48,315 nt of DNA from an uncultured Acidimicrobiaceae bacterium (GCA_903919455.1 CAIXIJ010000137.1:1-48315); one strand, 5' to 3'; counted from the first letter of the stretch, positions 17,258-25,047 are shown. Numbers and translations are program-made. Notes: a model not told the origin generated them from the letters alone.

Positions 17258-17820
17258 GCGGAGCCGACGATTCGCCCTCGGAGCAGCTCGGCGAGTTCGG
17301 TGCGGCGGGCCTCGAGACGATCGATGCGAGCCGGATCGAGCTCAGGGCCGACGAACCAACGCAGCGCATCAGCGGCGTATGCAACAGAGGCAATCGGCCG
17401 ACCGAACATCACCGCATCGATGGCATCGAGTTCGTGCCATCCGCGAGCCAGCAGGATGGCAAACGCAGCGGAGGGACCACGCGCCACACCCATGTGGCAG
17501 TGCACCAACACGGACTCCTTCTCGCCCGCGGCGCGAGCGATTCCCTCGAACCACTGGGGGTCGCGCGGTGTGCCGTCGTCGGGCGTCGGCAGCCATACAC
17601 GGCGCATCGCGCTGTCGGGTCGGGTGAACGGCGACCCTTCATCGGTGACATCGATCACCAGACGAACATCGCGCGCATCCCACGACAACATCGGCACCGG
17701 ATCCGAGCGCATCGGCTGACCCGTGACGGCCACACCGGGCGCCACGATCGACACCACATGCCGGAACTCGTCTTCACCAGGCGGATGACGCCACGGGCAC
17801 GCGCACTCCTGGTCGATCAT
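17254..17820 (-). CDS. Dual-specificity / tyrosine phosphatase-like protein
   Basis: 188 aa from ATG 17820. VLVHCHMGVARGPS (105-118) is the CX5R active site, with nucleophile Cys108 and Arg114; the upstream LVIDVTDEGSPF stretch and general length match small DSP-fold phosphatases. The substrate could be a phosphoprotein or a small phosphorylated molecule. The N-terminus has a CACPWRHPPGEDEF segment with two Cys near the start, of unknown role. It is coupled to the downstream flavoprotein by a 4-nt overlap. Confidence 0.75.
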   Translation of the reverse strand: MIDQECACPWRHPPGEDEFRHVVSIVAPGVAVTGQPMRSDPVPMLSWDARDVRLVIDVTDEGSPFTRPDSAMRRVWLPTPDDGTPRDPQWFEGIARAAGEKESVLVHCHMGVARGPSAAFAILLARGWHELDAIDAVMFGRPIASVAYAADALRWFVGPELDPARIDRLEARRTELAELLRGRIVGSA

Positions 17821-17888
17821 GACCCGAATGGTAGGCGCGGGATGAGGGTGCCGTGCAGAGACCGCAGCGAACGCCGCCTGACACGCCG

Positions 17889-18767
17889 TCAGCGCTTGGT
17901 GTCGACCTTGGGCGTGATGGCCGTGTCCATGGTGACTGACGTGAAGCCGGGCGTCACAAGGCCGCTGGCGTAACGGTAGAGCGCTACTCGGGCGTAGGCA
18001 CCGACGGCGCTGAGCAGCAACACACCGATCATCAAGCCGACGATCACCACGATGCCCAGCGCGATACCGAGCATGTGCGAAGCGTTCCACGCAAGAGCCA
18101 CCACGAAGAAGCCGACGATGGCCAGCACGAACAGACCGATGCCGTAGATGCCGAGACGCAACTGCACGCGCACGGCACTGCCCCAACGCGACTTGAAGGT
18201 GCTCGTCGACAACTTCAGCGCCTCGATGGGCCCGACGTCGTTCGCCGCGATGATCGGGATGGCGAAGAACGATGCAACGGCCCACGCCATGTCGCCGATG
18301 AGGCGCACGATGGCGCCGCCAGCGCCCTTCATCTTGTCTTCGATGAGGTTCAGCACGAGACCCACCGTGGTGGACAGCAGGGCCCAGCCGATGACGCCGC
18401 GCTTGTGACTCCAGGCCACTGCGCAGCACGACTTGAACGTGGGCTGGCCACCACCCATTCGGTCATGCGCGCCAGCGGCGAGTGCCACGGCGAAGAACGT
18501 GGAGATGACCGCCACGATGAAGGCCGCCAACACGAAGATCACGTAGTTCCAGAACTGCGCATCGCTGGGCACGAGCGCCAGCAGGATGAGCACGGGTGCC
18601 ACGGCCACCAGCGACACGATGCCGCCGAGAATCGGCAGGCCCAACAACTCCTTGTCGGCTCGCAACGCAGTCCAGGCGGACTTCACCAGTGTGCCGCCCT
18701 TAGGTGCTGGAGCACCCTGCGACGGGCCGGGCGGCGGCGGGGAGGCGGGAGGCGGCAACGAGCTCAT
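17889..18767 (-). CDS. DUF6159-family multi-pass membrane protein
   Basis: 292 aa. A Pro-rich cytosolic N-terminus (PPPASPPPPGPSQGAPAPKGG) is followed by about six hydrophobic helices. The segment KSAWTALRADKELLGLPILGGI and the later IPIIAANDVGPIEALKLSTSTFKSRWG match my memory of DUF6159 membrane proteins. Function unknown; Pro-rich tails of this kind are often interaction handles. It is a separate leftward gene, 37 nt downstream of the end of the L,D-transpeptidase. Confidence 0.75.
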   Translation of the reverse strand: MSSLPPPASPPPPGPSQGAPAPKGGTLVKSAWTALRADKELLGLPILGGIVSLVAVAPVLILLALVPSDAQFWNYVIFVLAAFIVAVISTFFAVALAAGAHDRMGGGQPTFKSCCAVAWSHKRGVIGWALLSTTVGLVLNLIEDKMKGAGGAIVRLIGDMAWAVASFFAIPIIAANDVGPIEALKLSTSTFKSRWGSAVRVQLRLGIYGIGLFVLAIVGFFVVALAWNASHMLGIALGIVVIVGLMIGVLLLSAVGAYARVALYRYASGLVTPGFTSVTMDTAITPKVDTKR

Positions 18768-18804
18768 GAACGCGCACGGTAGCGCACAGCCACCGCCACC
18801 TGGA

Positions 18805-19734
18805 TCACATCACGATGACGATCGTGCCGAAGTCGGCCCACAAGTAGACCTCGGCGGCCTTCGATGCCTCGAGGCGCGTGCAGCCGTGACTGATCGGCCA
18901 ACCGAGGTCGTAGACGCTCTGCACGGGTTGGCCGTACTCCGTCGGCAAGCTGTGGGTACCCACCGAAGCCTTGGCCGTGCGTTGGTAGCGCACCATGTGC
19001 TCAGCCGTGCCGCAGACGCCGTCCTCGCAATAGCGCAGGTGCTTGCTCTTGGAGTACACCCGAAACACACCCGATTGATCGGCGCCCGACGCAGTGGGAA
19101 TCCGTCGGCCCGACATCGGAAAGGTGTCGCTGACGCTGCCGTCGGCTTCCACCAGCCAGACCTGCTGCTGATCGGAGCCGACCACCATCCGCCGCCCCCC
19201 ACCAGAGCCTTCGGGCAGGGGCAGCATGTCGTGGCCGGTGATGACGGTGATGGTGCCCAGATCCGCCAGCACCTGGCCGAAACCGTCGAGGGCATCGAGT
19301 TGCACGGTGATGGCAGAGCCCGGGGCGCCCAGGGCCCGGAACCACAGGTCCAACGGGCCGGGCATGTGCGAAGCCATGCCGGTCTGGATAGCTCGATCCA
19401 CGTTGCGGTAGCGCACCACCGACGCACCGGGCGGAACGACGGCATTCGTGAGGTGGAACCAGCCGGCAGCAGGCACGGAGTCGGCCGCTTGCTGCAGCCC
19501 AACGGGAAGCGGTGCTGCCGTGAGCGGTGCCGTGAGCGGTGACGTCGCCACCGACGATGTCGCGGCCGCCGCCGTGAGTGGAGCGAACGACTGCACCTCG
19601 GTGGTGGGCGTCGCTGCGCTCGCGGTGGTCGGCGAGACAGCGGCCGACGATGTGCCAACCCACACAGCCGTGCCAGCAGCAGCCACCGCCATAGCGGTCG
19701 CCACGATCACGACGGTACGACCGGCTCGCATCAA
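18805..19734 (-). CDS. L,D-transpeptidase, secreted or membrane-anchored
   Basis: 309 aa. N-terminal signal or anchor (VVIVATAMAVAAAGTAVWVG), an Ala/Thr/Pro-rich spacer, a middle domain with VITGHDMLPLPEG, and a C-terminal YkuD-type motif WPISHGCTRLEA with catalytic His283 and Cys285. It should form 3-3 cross-links in peptidoglycan or attach proteins to it, outside the membrane. The active site reads SHGCTR rather than the common SHGCVR. A second, different L,D-transpeptidase lies at 34333. The upstream EF-hand gene ends 5 nt before this start, so the two may be co-transcribed. Confidence 0.85.
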   Translation of the reverse strand: MMRAGRTVVIVATAMAVAAAGTAVWVGTSSAAVSPTTASAATPTTEVQSFAPLTAAAATSSVATSPLTAPLTAAPLPVGLQQAADSVPAAGWFHLTNAVVPPGASVVRYRNVDRAIQTGMASHMPGPLDLWFRALGAPGSAITVQLDALDGFGQVLADLGTITVITGHDMLPLPEGSGGGRRMVVGSDQQQVWLVEADGSVSDTFPMSGRRIPTASGADQSGVFRVYSKSKHLRYCEDGVCGTAEHMVRYQRTAKASVGTHSLPTEYGQPVQSVYDLGWPISHGCTRLEASKAAEVYLWADFGTIVIVM

Positions 19735-19739
19735 AGGGG

Positions 19740-19967
19740 TCAGTCGTTGTCGAGCTTGTCGACGATCTTGTGGGCGATCTCGGCGATCTTGCCCACCACG
19801 CCGCCCTCTTCCGCTACCTCTTCGAGGCGAGCATCCACCACACCGAGGCGGGCCCGCTCGGAGTCGAGCACGCCGATGTGGCCGTCGTGATCGAGGTCGA
19901 AGGCTTCGAGCTCCGCTTCATCGGGGATGTGCGGTTCGTTCGAACCAGGCTCGTGTGCGGTGGGCAT
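19740..19967 (-). CDS. Small EF-hand-like protein
   Basis: 75 aa from ATG 19967. It contains DLDHDGHIGVLD (24-35), a 12-residue EF-hand loop with D at 1, 3, 5, G at 6, I at 8 and D (not the usual E) at 12, flanked by acidic helices. The C-terminal half (VGKIAEIAHKIVDKLDND) is an amphipathic helix. Calcium binding is plausible. It is 5 nt before the L,D-transpeptidase start and probably in one transcript with it. Confidence 0.65.
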   Translation of the reverse strand: MPTAHEPGSNEPHIPDEAELEAFDLDHDGHIGVLDSERARLGVVDARLEEVAEEGGVVGKIAEIAHKIVDKLDND

Positions 19968-20014
19968 GCCTTCAGTATGACCGCGATTCAGCTGGCGATT
20001 CGGGCACCTCGGAG

Positions 20015-20416
20015 TCAGTTGCTCCGCACGGCGAACTCGTGCCATTCGTCGTCGGTCCAGTGCTGGCGCACCTCGGTGGTCACGAAGTCGGCAGTCCACT
20101 GCACCATGTCGAACCACGGCAGATCCACCGACGCCATCTCCGTGAACGCCATACCGTCCAGCAGCAGCGCCGCGTGTTCGATACCCAGTGTCACCACCAC
20201 GTCGTCACCGTCGGGCATGCGCAGGTCGTCCACACCGATGGCGATGCCCAGACGGGTTTCCAGCGTCATCACCTCTTCGACGTCCCACCGAGCGGAACCC
20301 TCGCCGCTCAGCACCTGATCGCTCATGATGGCCACGATCTGGGTGAGTGCCGCCTTGGCGTCGGCCGACAGGGTGATGTCGCGGGGAAGATGCACGACAG
20401 GATCGTGCCACCCCAT
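20015..20416 (-). CDS. Hypothetical acidic protein
   Basis: 133 aa, soluble, acidic, no signal or membrane segment. I do not recognise the family. Segments such as LSGEGSARWDVEEVMTLETRLGIAIGVDD and FVTTEVRQHWTDDEWHEFAVR look like ordinary folded coding sequence, and codon use matches the neighbours. It is 47 nt upstream of the EF-hand gene on the same strand and divergent from the acyl-CoA dehydrogenase. Confidence 0.6.
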   Translation of the reverse strand: MGWHDPVVHLPRDITLSADAKAALTQIVAIMSDQVLSGEGSARWDVEEVMTLETRLGIAIGVDDLRMPDGDDVVVTLGIEHAALLLDGMAFTEMASVDLPWFDMVQWTADFVTTEVRQHWTDDEWHEFAVRSN

Positions 20417-20519
20417 TGGCCCCCGTGGTCACTCGTGCCCATTTCACCTCCGAGACCACCGCCACAGCAGGGACCTTCGACCCTGACTCGTGCCGCCGGC
20501 CCGGCATAGCGTCGGCCGC

Positions 20520-21773
20520 ATGGCCATGAACTGCAAACCGGTGCCCACGCTCGATGAGCGCATCAACGACATTCGCATGCGCACAGCGGAGATCGTGAAC
20601 AACGACATCCTCCCGAACGAAGGCCGTCTGTGGGCGGAGCGCCGCGAGGACGAGACATTCCACGAACGCACCGAGATCCTCGAATTGCGCGTCGACATCA
20701 AAGAGAAGGTGAAGAAGGCAGGGCTGTGGGCGCCGCACCTACCCAAGGAGTACGGCGGCATGGGCCTCGACTTTCTGGCGCACGCTTACATGAACGAGGT
20801 GCTGGCCTATGCGATCGGAGCAGCGTCGTTGTTCGGCGTGGTTGCTCCGAACTCGGGAAACCAGAGCATCCTGGTGAAGTACGGCACCGAGGAGCAGAAG
20901 CAGCAGTGGCTGATGCCGCTCATCGAGGGCACCATGGAGTCCGGCTTCTCCATGACCGAGCCTGCCAACCCCGGTAGCGACCCGCGTTCGCTCACCACCG
21001 CCGCTGTTGTGGACGGCGACGAGTTCGTGATCAACGGCCACAAGTGGTTCACCTCGAATGGCATCGAGGCCGACTTCTTCATCGTCATGTGCCGCGTGCA
21101 GGACAAGGACTCCACCGACCCGCGCAGTGGTCCGATGGTGCAGATCATCGTGCCGGCCGCCACCAACGGCGTGAACATCGTCCGTGGCATCGGCGTGTGG
21201 GGTCGCAAGGAGAGCGACCACTGCGAGGTGAAGTACGAGAACGTGCGGGTGCCGGTGAAGAACGCCCTCGGCCGCGTCGGGGAAGGCCACCAGGCCGCGC
21301 AGGACCGACTGGGTGCAGGCCGCATCTTCCACTGCATGAACAGCATCGGCCAGATGTGGCGAGCCTTCGACCTGATGGTGGACCGCGCCGCGAACCGCGA
21401 GGTGCACGGCGGCGTGCTGGCCGAGAAGCAGTTCACGCAAGGCGCCATCGCCGACAGCTACATCGACATCCAGACCGCTCGCCTGTTCACCATTCACGCC
21501 GCCGAGAAGATCGACCAGGGTCTGCAGGCGGCCCGAACCGACATCTCCGCCATCAAGGTCTACGTGCCCGCTGCCTACACGCGAGTGGTGGACCGTGCCA
21601 TCCAGATCTGGGGTGCGGCAGGCGTGAGCAACGACCTACCGCTGTGGGGTATGTACCAGGGGGCGCGCACGCTGCGCATCGCCGATGGGCCCGACGAGGT
21701 GCACAAGATTCTCATCGCCAAGAACGTGTTGGGCCAGTACGCCAAGGGCGAAGGCTGGGACTTCGGCAACTGA
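20520..21773 (+). CDS. Acyl-CoA dehydrogenase
   Basis: 417 aa from ATG 20520, preceded by TAGCGT ending 7 nt upstream (leaderless pattern). Family motifs: YGGMGLDFLAHAYMNE, FSMTEPANPGSDP (FAD/substrate region), FVINGHKWFTSNGIEADF, GRVGEGHQAAQDRLGAGRIFHCM, and the C-terminal QIWGAAGVSNDLPLWGMYQGARTLRIADGPDEVHK. The flavoenzyme performs alpha,beta-dehydrogenation of acyl-CoA with transfer to ETF. The C-terminal signature resembles the ACAD10/11-like group used on medium to long chains, but substrate length is not readable. Monocistronic. Confidence 0.92.
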   Translation: MAMNCKPVPTLDERINDIRMRTAEIVNNDILPNEGRLWAERREDETFHERTEILELRVDIKEKVKKAGLWAPHLPKEYGGMGLDFLAHAYMNEVLAYAIGAASLFGVVAPNSGNQSILVKYGTEEQKQQWLMPLIEGTMESGFSMTEPANPGSDPRSLTTAAVVDGDEFVINGHKWFTSNGIEADFFIVMCRVQDKDSTDPRSGPMVQIIVPAATNGVNIVRGIGVWGRKESDHCEVKYENVRVPVKNALGRVGEGHQAAQDRLGAGRIFHCMNSIGQMWRAFDLMVDRAANREVHGGVLAEKQFTQGAIADSYIDIQTARLFTIHAAEKIDQGLQAARTDISAIKVYVPAAYTRVVDRAIQIWGAAGVSNDLPLWGMYQGARTLRIADGPDEVHKILIAKNVLGQYAKGEGWDFGN

Positions 21774-21829
21774 GGCGAGCGCTGCACGAGCGCGTCGTCG
21801 GCCCCGCTAGAAAAAGTGTGAGGGTGCGG

Positions 21830-21858
21830 TTGGGAACTTCGTCGAACATATGTACGAT
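21830..21858 (+). promoter_or_regulatory. Promoter with LexA SOS box for the HNH gene
   Basis: TTGGGA (21830-21835) and TACGAT (21853-21858) are 17 nt apart. TCGAAC-ATAT-GTACGA at 21842-21857 matches 11 of 12 fixed positions of the actinobacterial LexA box (TCGAAC-N4-GTTCGA) and covers the -10. The -10 ends 6 nt before ATG 21865, suggesting a leaderless, DNA-damage-inducible transcript. Confidence 0.7.
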
Positions 21859-21864
21859 AAAACC

Positions 21865-22893
21865 ATGGGAGGACTCGACGATTTCGCCGACCACATCGTG
21901 GTCATGCCCGGAGAACTTGTCGAACTCGTCGCCCAGCACGAGCGCCAGTCGGCACTGCTTGCGCTGGCGATGGCGCACGTGAGCGAGACCGGCCGATGGG
22001 CCGACCACGGCGCCATCACCATGCGCTCGTGGATGCGCGACGAACTCCGCATGTCGGATACTGATGCGGCCAGCTGGCAGCGCCGAGCCGATCTGCTGAA
22101 CCGGTATCCGGCGATCGCCGAGGCCGCCGTGGCGGGCACACTGTCGGCATCGCAGCTTCGCGAACTGGAGAAGTGCAACCGGCCGAAGTACCGCGATCTG
22201 CTGCGCCTGATGCAACACGATCTGGTGAACGAGCTCCCGAGGTTGAATGCAGCCGAGACGGCCGTGGCGTGCGACACCTGGCGCCGCTACGCCGACGCAC
22301 TGGTCGACGAGCATGCGCCGCCGGCCGAGCCGGACCGGATGTTCGTCACCACCCGCGCCGACGACGGGCAGCTTCTCGGCACGCTGTCGCTCGACGATGC
22401 TGCAGCCACTGAACTGGAGAAGGCGCTCAGCAACGCGCTCACCCATGAAGGGCCGGGCGACACGCGCAGTACCGCCCGACGCCAGGCAGATGCGCTGTTC
22501 GACATCTGTGCCTTCTTCAACCTCAACCACGAAGCCGAGGGCACCCCTCGCCACCACCCCCACGTCTCGCTGTCGCTGCACGCGAACACGCTGGCGGCAC
22601 CGGTGGCCACGAACGTGGACACCGGCCGTCCCGTGGCGCAGCACACCGCCAACGCCGCACTGTGCGACTGCATCATCCACACCATCCTGCGCGACGCCAC
22701 CAACGCCCCCACTGGGTTCGGCCGTCAGCGCTACACCGTGTCCAAGAAATTGTTCAAAGAGGTCGCGGCTCGCGACGGAGGGTGCCGAGTACGAGGGTGC
22801 AATCGGCTGCCGAAGTGGTGCCATGCGCACCACATCGCCTGGTGGAACAGAGACCACGGCCCCACCGACTACGACAACCTCGTCCAGTCCTAG
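21865..22893 (+). pseudogene. DUF222/HNH endonuclease gene, 5' part, disrupted by element insertion
   Basis: From ATG 21865 (an ATG at 21850 lies inside the SOS box). The DUF222 part runs from residue about 10 to 240 (e.g. LLALAMAHVSETGRWADHG, SASQLRELEKCNRP), then RDGGCRVRGCNRLPKWCHAHHIAWWNRDHGPTDYDNLV begins the HNH nuclease. After AAC-CTC-GT the frame enters the inserted element and reads only CAG-TCC-TAG, ending the protein after the Asn of H-N-H and before the last His, so it should be inactive as a nuclease. The missing 3' part is at 27695-27874. The family is the 13E12-repeat type of M. tuberculosis, whose members are SOS-regulated by recall. Confidence 0.88.
22876..22883. repeat. Left attachment junction (attL core)
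   Basis: AACCTCGT, shared with 27695-27702. To its left the HNH frame reads YDN-L-V; to its right the reading changes to element DNA (CCAGTCC). Joined to the right half it gives a rebuilt attB, within the N-to-H segment of the HNH motif. Confidence 0.85.
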
Positions 22894-22914
22894 TGCGACC
22901 CTCGGTGGTTCACC

Positions 22915-22940
22915 GGCAGTCCGGGCCCGCCCGGGCTGCC
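22915..22940. repeat. Strong stem-loop beside attL
   Basis: Arms 22915-22926 and 22929-22940 pair over 12 bp with one T-G pair around CC (GGCAGTCCGGGC / GCCCGGGCTGCC). With the next repeat it fills the gap between attL and the first cargo gene. It may stop read-through from the HNH promoter or form part of an origin. Confidence 0.6.
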
Positions 22941-22952
22941 TACGAGCCACTA

Positions 22953-23029
22953 ACTCGATTCATCCTCGCGGGTCAAGGCTCCCGCAGGGACACGCGTGCT
23001 CGGCCTTGACGCGTGAGGATGAGTCGAGT
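22953..23029. repeat. 27-bp imperfect inverted repeat (candidate replication or transfer origin)
   Basis: Arms 22953-22979 and 23003-23029 are reverse complements with three mismatches around a 23-nt loop. The element encodes a Rep_trans-type protein, which nicks at stem-loop origins, so a double-strand origin or oriT is a reasonable guess. The 313 nt between 22894 and 23206 hold this, the preceding stem-loop and a promoter; no gene is seen. Confidence 0.5.
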
Positions 23030-23170
23030 GTTGATCTCTGGAGCACTTGCGGTACCGGGCGTTTCAGCTTGACGGCCAGCGAACGATGAAGTTGCTGCCC
23101 AACTCGAATAGTAGTTCTGTCCTTTGAGCCGAATTGCTCGGCCTTGGGGACACTGTTACGGGCGCGCATG

Positions 23171-23200
23171 TTGACAACTGGTCGTGATCGGGCAGAAAAT
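23171..23200 (+). promoter_or_regulatory. Promoter for cargo operon
   Basis: TTGACA (23171-23176), an 18-nt spacer and GAAAAT (23195-23200), ending 6 nt before ATG 23207. The consensus -35 and the short 5' end suggest a strong, leaderless transcript. Confidence 0.5.
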
Positions 23201-23206
23201 CCATAG

Positions 23207-23617
23207 ATGTCGTTGTCCTGTCGCCCATCGAGCAGATGGCTCATCGTGTCAATTGCGGCTCTGGCTGCAATCGGTCTCGCTGCATCTGCAGCCGTCGGCC
23301 AATCCAGCGCTTCCGTTCAGGTTCGCTCGCAGAACCCACAGACCTGGTTTGTTAGCCCAAACGTGGTAGACCAAAGTCGGATTCCACAGCGGATCAGTAT
23401 GGCGAGCGATCAGACGAAGTCTGGTTTGGTGTGGGTTGACCCATTCCAGTATTACGCGTTCCTCGGTGCAGATGTTGCTGGCAAGATACCTGTGTACTCG
23501 GACCAAGTCGCGGGAACCATCATCGGAACCTGGGACCAAGCGAGTGGAACCTTGACGCTCGGAGTCAGCGCGCAAGACGATCCTCCCGTAACGACCGCGA
23601 AGGGAGTCGCCCCGTGA
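23207..23617 (+). CDS. Element cargo: secreted protein of unknown function (1)
   Basis: 136 aa with a clear Sec signal peptide (WLIVSIAALAAIGLAASAAVG, about 11-31). The mature part (about 105 aa) has no Cys, is moderately aromatic (QTWFVSPNVVDQ, FQYYAFLGADVAGK, TIIGTWDQASGTLTLGV) and reads as a beta-rich exported protein. I do not recognise a family. Its codons are less G/C-biased at third position than those of chromosomal neighbours, in line with transfer. It overlaps the next gene by 4 nt (GTGA), so both are made together. Confidence 0.65.
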   Translation: MSLSCRPSSRWLIVSIAALAAIGLAASAAVGQSSASVQVRSQNPQTWFVSPNVVDQSRIPQRISMASDQTKSGLVWVDPFQYYAFLGADVAGKIPVYSDQVAGTIIGTWDQASGTLTLGVSAQDDPPVTTAKGVAP

Positions 23618-24135
23618 CCTCGGCAAGAAGGTTCAATGTGGCCTGGATCTCGGCGCTCGCGCTTTTCTTGGTTGTGTCATTGTCTGACCTGCAAACGGCG
23701 TCAGCTGCCACCAACGTGTCATCGATGTCGCTGGTGAGTATCAACGTTTCCGGCAACTCGTGCTACTGGAACCAGAGTCAGGGCATTCACCCCGCTTCAA
23801 ATGGCAGCAATGTCGACTATAAGACCTTTGTCTACAAGAGGGTGCGGTCAACGACCTTCGGCTGCGTGTCGACTGCCAGCTTGCTTACGTTCTTCAACAG
23901 CGAGTTGACGCTCAGGGCACAGTTGTTCCGGGTCTTTGATTACACCGTGTGTTCGTCCACTGGATATTTCGCGACGCCGAATGGATGGTCCGGCGGCTTC
24001 GGGGTGGGCCGGACATGGAACAAGCCGAGTTCGGGGTCGTGCGCCGCGACACAGACATTCCAGGTGCAAGGCGACGGGTTGGTGAGCGGAGCATCCTCGT
24101 TCTACGGCCCGCTGACGACGGTCTTCACCCTATAG
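23614..24135 (+). CDS. Element cargo: secreted protein of unknown function (2)
   Basis: 173 aa from GTG 23614, with AAGGGAG 8 nt upstream. Signal peptide (WISALALFLVVSLSDLQTASA, about 11-31). The mature region has four Cys (50, 84, 113, 143), enough for two disulfides, and many Ser, Thr, Gly and aromatic residues (GYFATPNGWSGGFGVGRTW), like an exported adhesin-, lectin- or inhibitor-sized domain. No family is recognised. Coupling with the preceding secreted protein suggests they form a complex or act on the same cell-surface target. Confidence 0.68.
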   Translation: MTSARRFNVAWISALALFLVVSLSDLQTASAATNVSSMSLVSINVSGNSCYWNQSQGIHPASNGSNVDYKTFVYKRVRSTTFGCVSTASLLTFFNSELTLRAQLFRVFDYTVCSSTGYFATPNGWSGGFGVGRTWNKPSSGSCAATQTFQVQGDGLVSGASSFYGPLTTVFTL

Positions 24136-24241
24136 TTTCCGGCGTAGGCTTTGTTGAACCTCGTTGGACGACCTTCGGTGCTCATCGGCCTCCCGGGCGA
24201 TGGAAGTGTGGACAGCCGAGTACAGGAGAGGGCATCTGAAA

Positions 24242-24445
24242 ATGACCACCACCAGCGGCGTTGTGTGTCGTCTCTGTGGCCTGCTGATTCGAGGTGAGGA
24301 TGCGGTCGCAAAGGTGGGCGAGGGGGTGTTCCATGCCTCCTGCGCTGAGACCGAGTACCGCGGTAGCCCCGGTTGGAAGCACACCCAAATAGGCACGCTG
24401 AACCAGCTCTCCCGTGGCGCCATCGGTGGTGGAAGCACCATTTGA
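24242..24445 (+). CDS. Small Cys-motif protein
   Basis: 67 aa from ATG 24242, preceded by AGGAGAGGG. It has CRLCG near residue 9-13 and FHASC near residue 31-35, a spacing that could bind one zinc, as in short ribbon or LIM-like knuckles, followed by a Gly/Ser-rich tail. Function is unknown. It lies between the secreted cargo and the terminator at 24554. Confidence 0.5.
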   Translation: MTTTSGVVCRLCGLLIRGEDAVAKVGEGVFHASCAETEYRGSPGWKHTQIGTLNQLSRGAIGGGSTI

Positions 24446-24553
24446 ATCCTGTGGAGGCACATCGCCGTCGTCGACAGACTGGCTTGAGTTGGCACGCCGG
24501 TCGGATGACGAGTGAACCTCTGCAGGTGCGTTGTATGTAACACAGCACCTGCT

Positions 24554-24580
24554 AACTCCGCGATGCTTGGGCGGGGTTTC
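24554..24580 (+). terminator. Candidate terminator after cargo genes
   Basis: AACTCCGC (24554-24561) pairs with GCGGGGTT (24571-24578) over 8 bp with one T-G pair, around a 9-nt loop, and runs into a short T-rich stretch. It would separate cargo transcription from the HTH-rep genes. Confidence 0.5.
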
Positions 24581-24582
24581 TC

Positions 24583-24623
24583 TGGCGGTCCTAGTGTGGA
24601 GTCTCTAGTATGGGATTAGGAGG
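24583..24623 (+). promoter_or_regulatory. Promoter, operator-like repeat and Shine-Dalgarno of the HTH gene
   Basis: TAGTAT (24606-24611) is a good -10; the -35 (TGGCGG, 24583-24588) is weak. AGTATGGGATT (24607-24617) matches 10 of 11 positions of the repeat found twice before rep, and overlaps the -10. AGGAGG (24618-24623) is a perfect Shine-Dalgarno 5 nt before the GTG. Confidence 0.5.
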
Positions 24624-24628
24624 TCGTT

Positions 24629-24994
24629 GTGCCTGATTTTCGTACTGACCCGATGGAGTCCGCTGACGGCAAGGGCATCGCCCGGCGTGCTTGGGACGCG
24701 TATGTGAAGAAGACGAACCAGCTCGTCGGGCCTGCGCTCGATCCGTTGCTGCTGCCGGCCGCGGAGAAGATTGGCGGAGCGGTCGCGGTGGACGTGTTCG
24801 GGTTCTGGCTGGCGTGGCACCTGGAGGGCGGTTTCGACGGTCTGCGGCGGATGGGGCTGAGCCGTTCTGCGATCTACCGGCGGGTCAAGATCTTCCGTTC
24901 GCTGACAGGATTCCACCCTGACGAGTACTCGATGCCTGGTGTGACGATCGATCTTGCCGCCTATCGGCAGGCGGAACCGATCGCTACCGAGTGA
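24629..24994 (+). CDS. Helix-turn-helix protein of the element
   Basis: 121 aa from GTG 24629. The C-terminal half holds a HTH: GGFDGLRRMGLSRSAIYRRVKIFRSLTG (about 71-98), followed by FHPDEYSMPGVTIDLAAY. Similar short proteins occur on actinobacterial plasmids and integrated elements by recall. A repeat, AATATGGGATT or close variants, lies at its own promoter and, as an inverted pair, at the rep promoter, so autoregulation and control of rep are likely inferences. Confidence 0.65.
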   Translation: MPDFRTDPMESADGKGIARRAWDAYVKKTNQLVGPALDPLLLPAAEKIGGAVAVDVFGFWLAWHLEGGFDGLRRMGLSRSAIYRRVKIFRSLTGFHPDEYSMPGVTIDLAAYRQAEPIATE

Positions 24995-25047
24995 ATCCCA
25001 TATTGCGGATTACATCGATGTAGTTCTAGAGTCCCGAATATGGGATT
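24994..25047 (+). promoter_or_regulatory. rep promoter with inverted operator and central palindrome
   Basis: AATCCCATATT (24994-25004) and its exact reverse complement AATATGGGATT (25037-25047) bracket TTGCGG (25003-25008), an 18-nt spacer and TAGAGT (25027-25032). TACATCGATGTA (25011-25022), a perfect 12-bp palindrome, sits in the spacer. The -10 ends 7 nt before ATG 25040, again a leaderless pattern. The layout suits tight repression or looping. Confidence 0.6.

Noticed and set aside
24157-24164. Third AACCTCGT inside the element (could be a second att site)
   Set aside because: Only the 8-9-base core matches; flanks fit neither attP nor attB arms. One chance copy in 4.8 kb is not remarkable.
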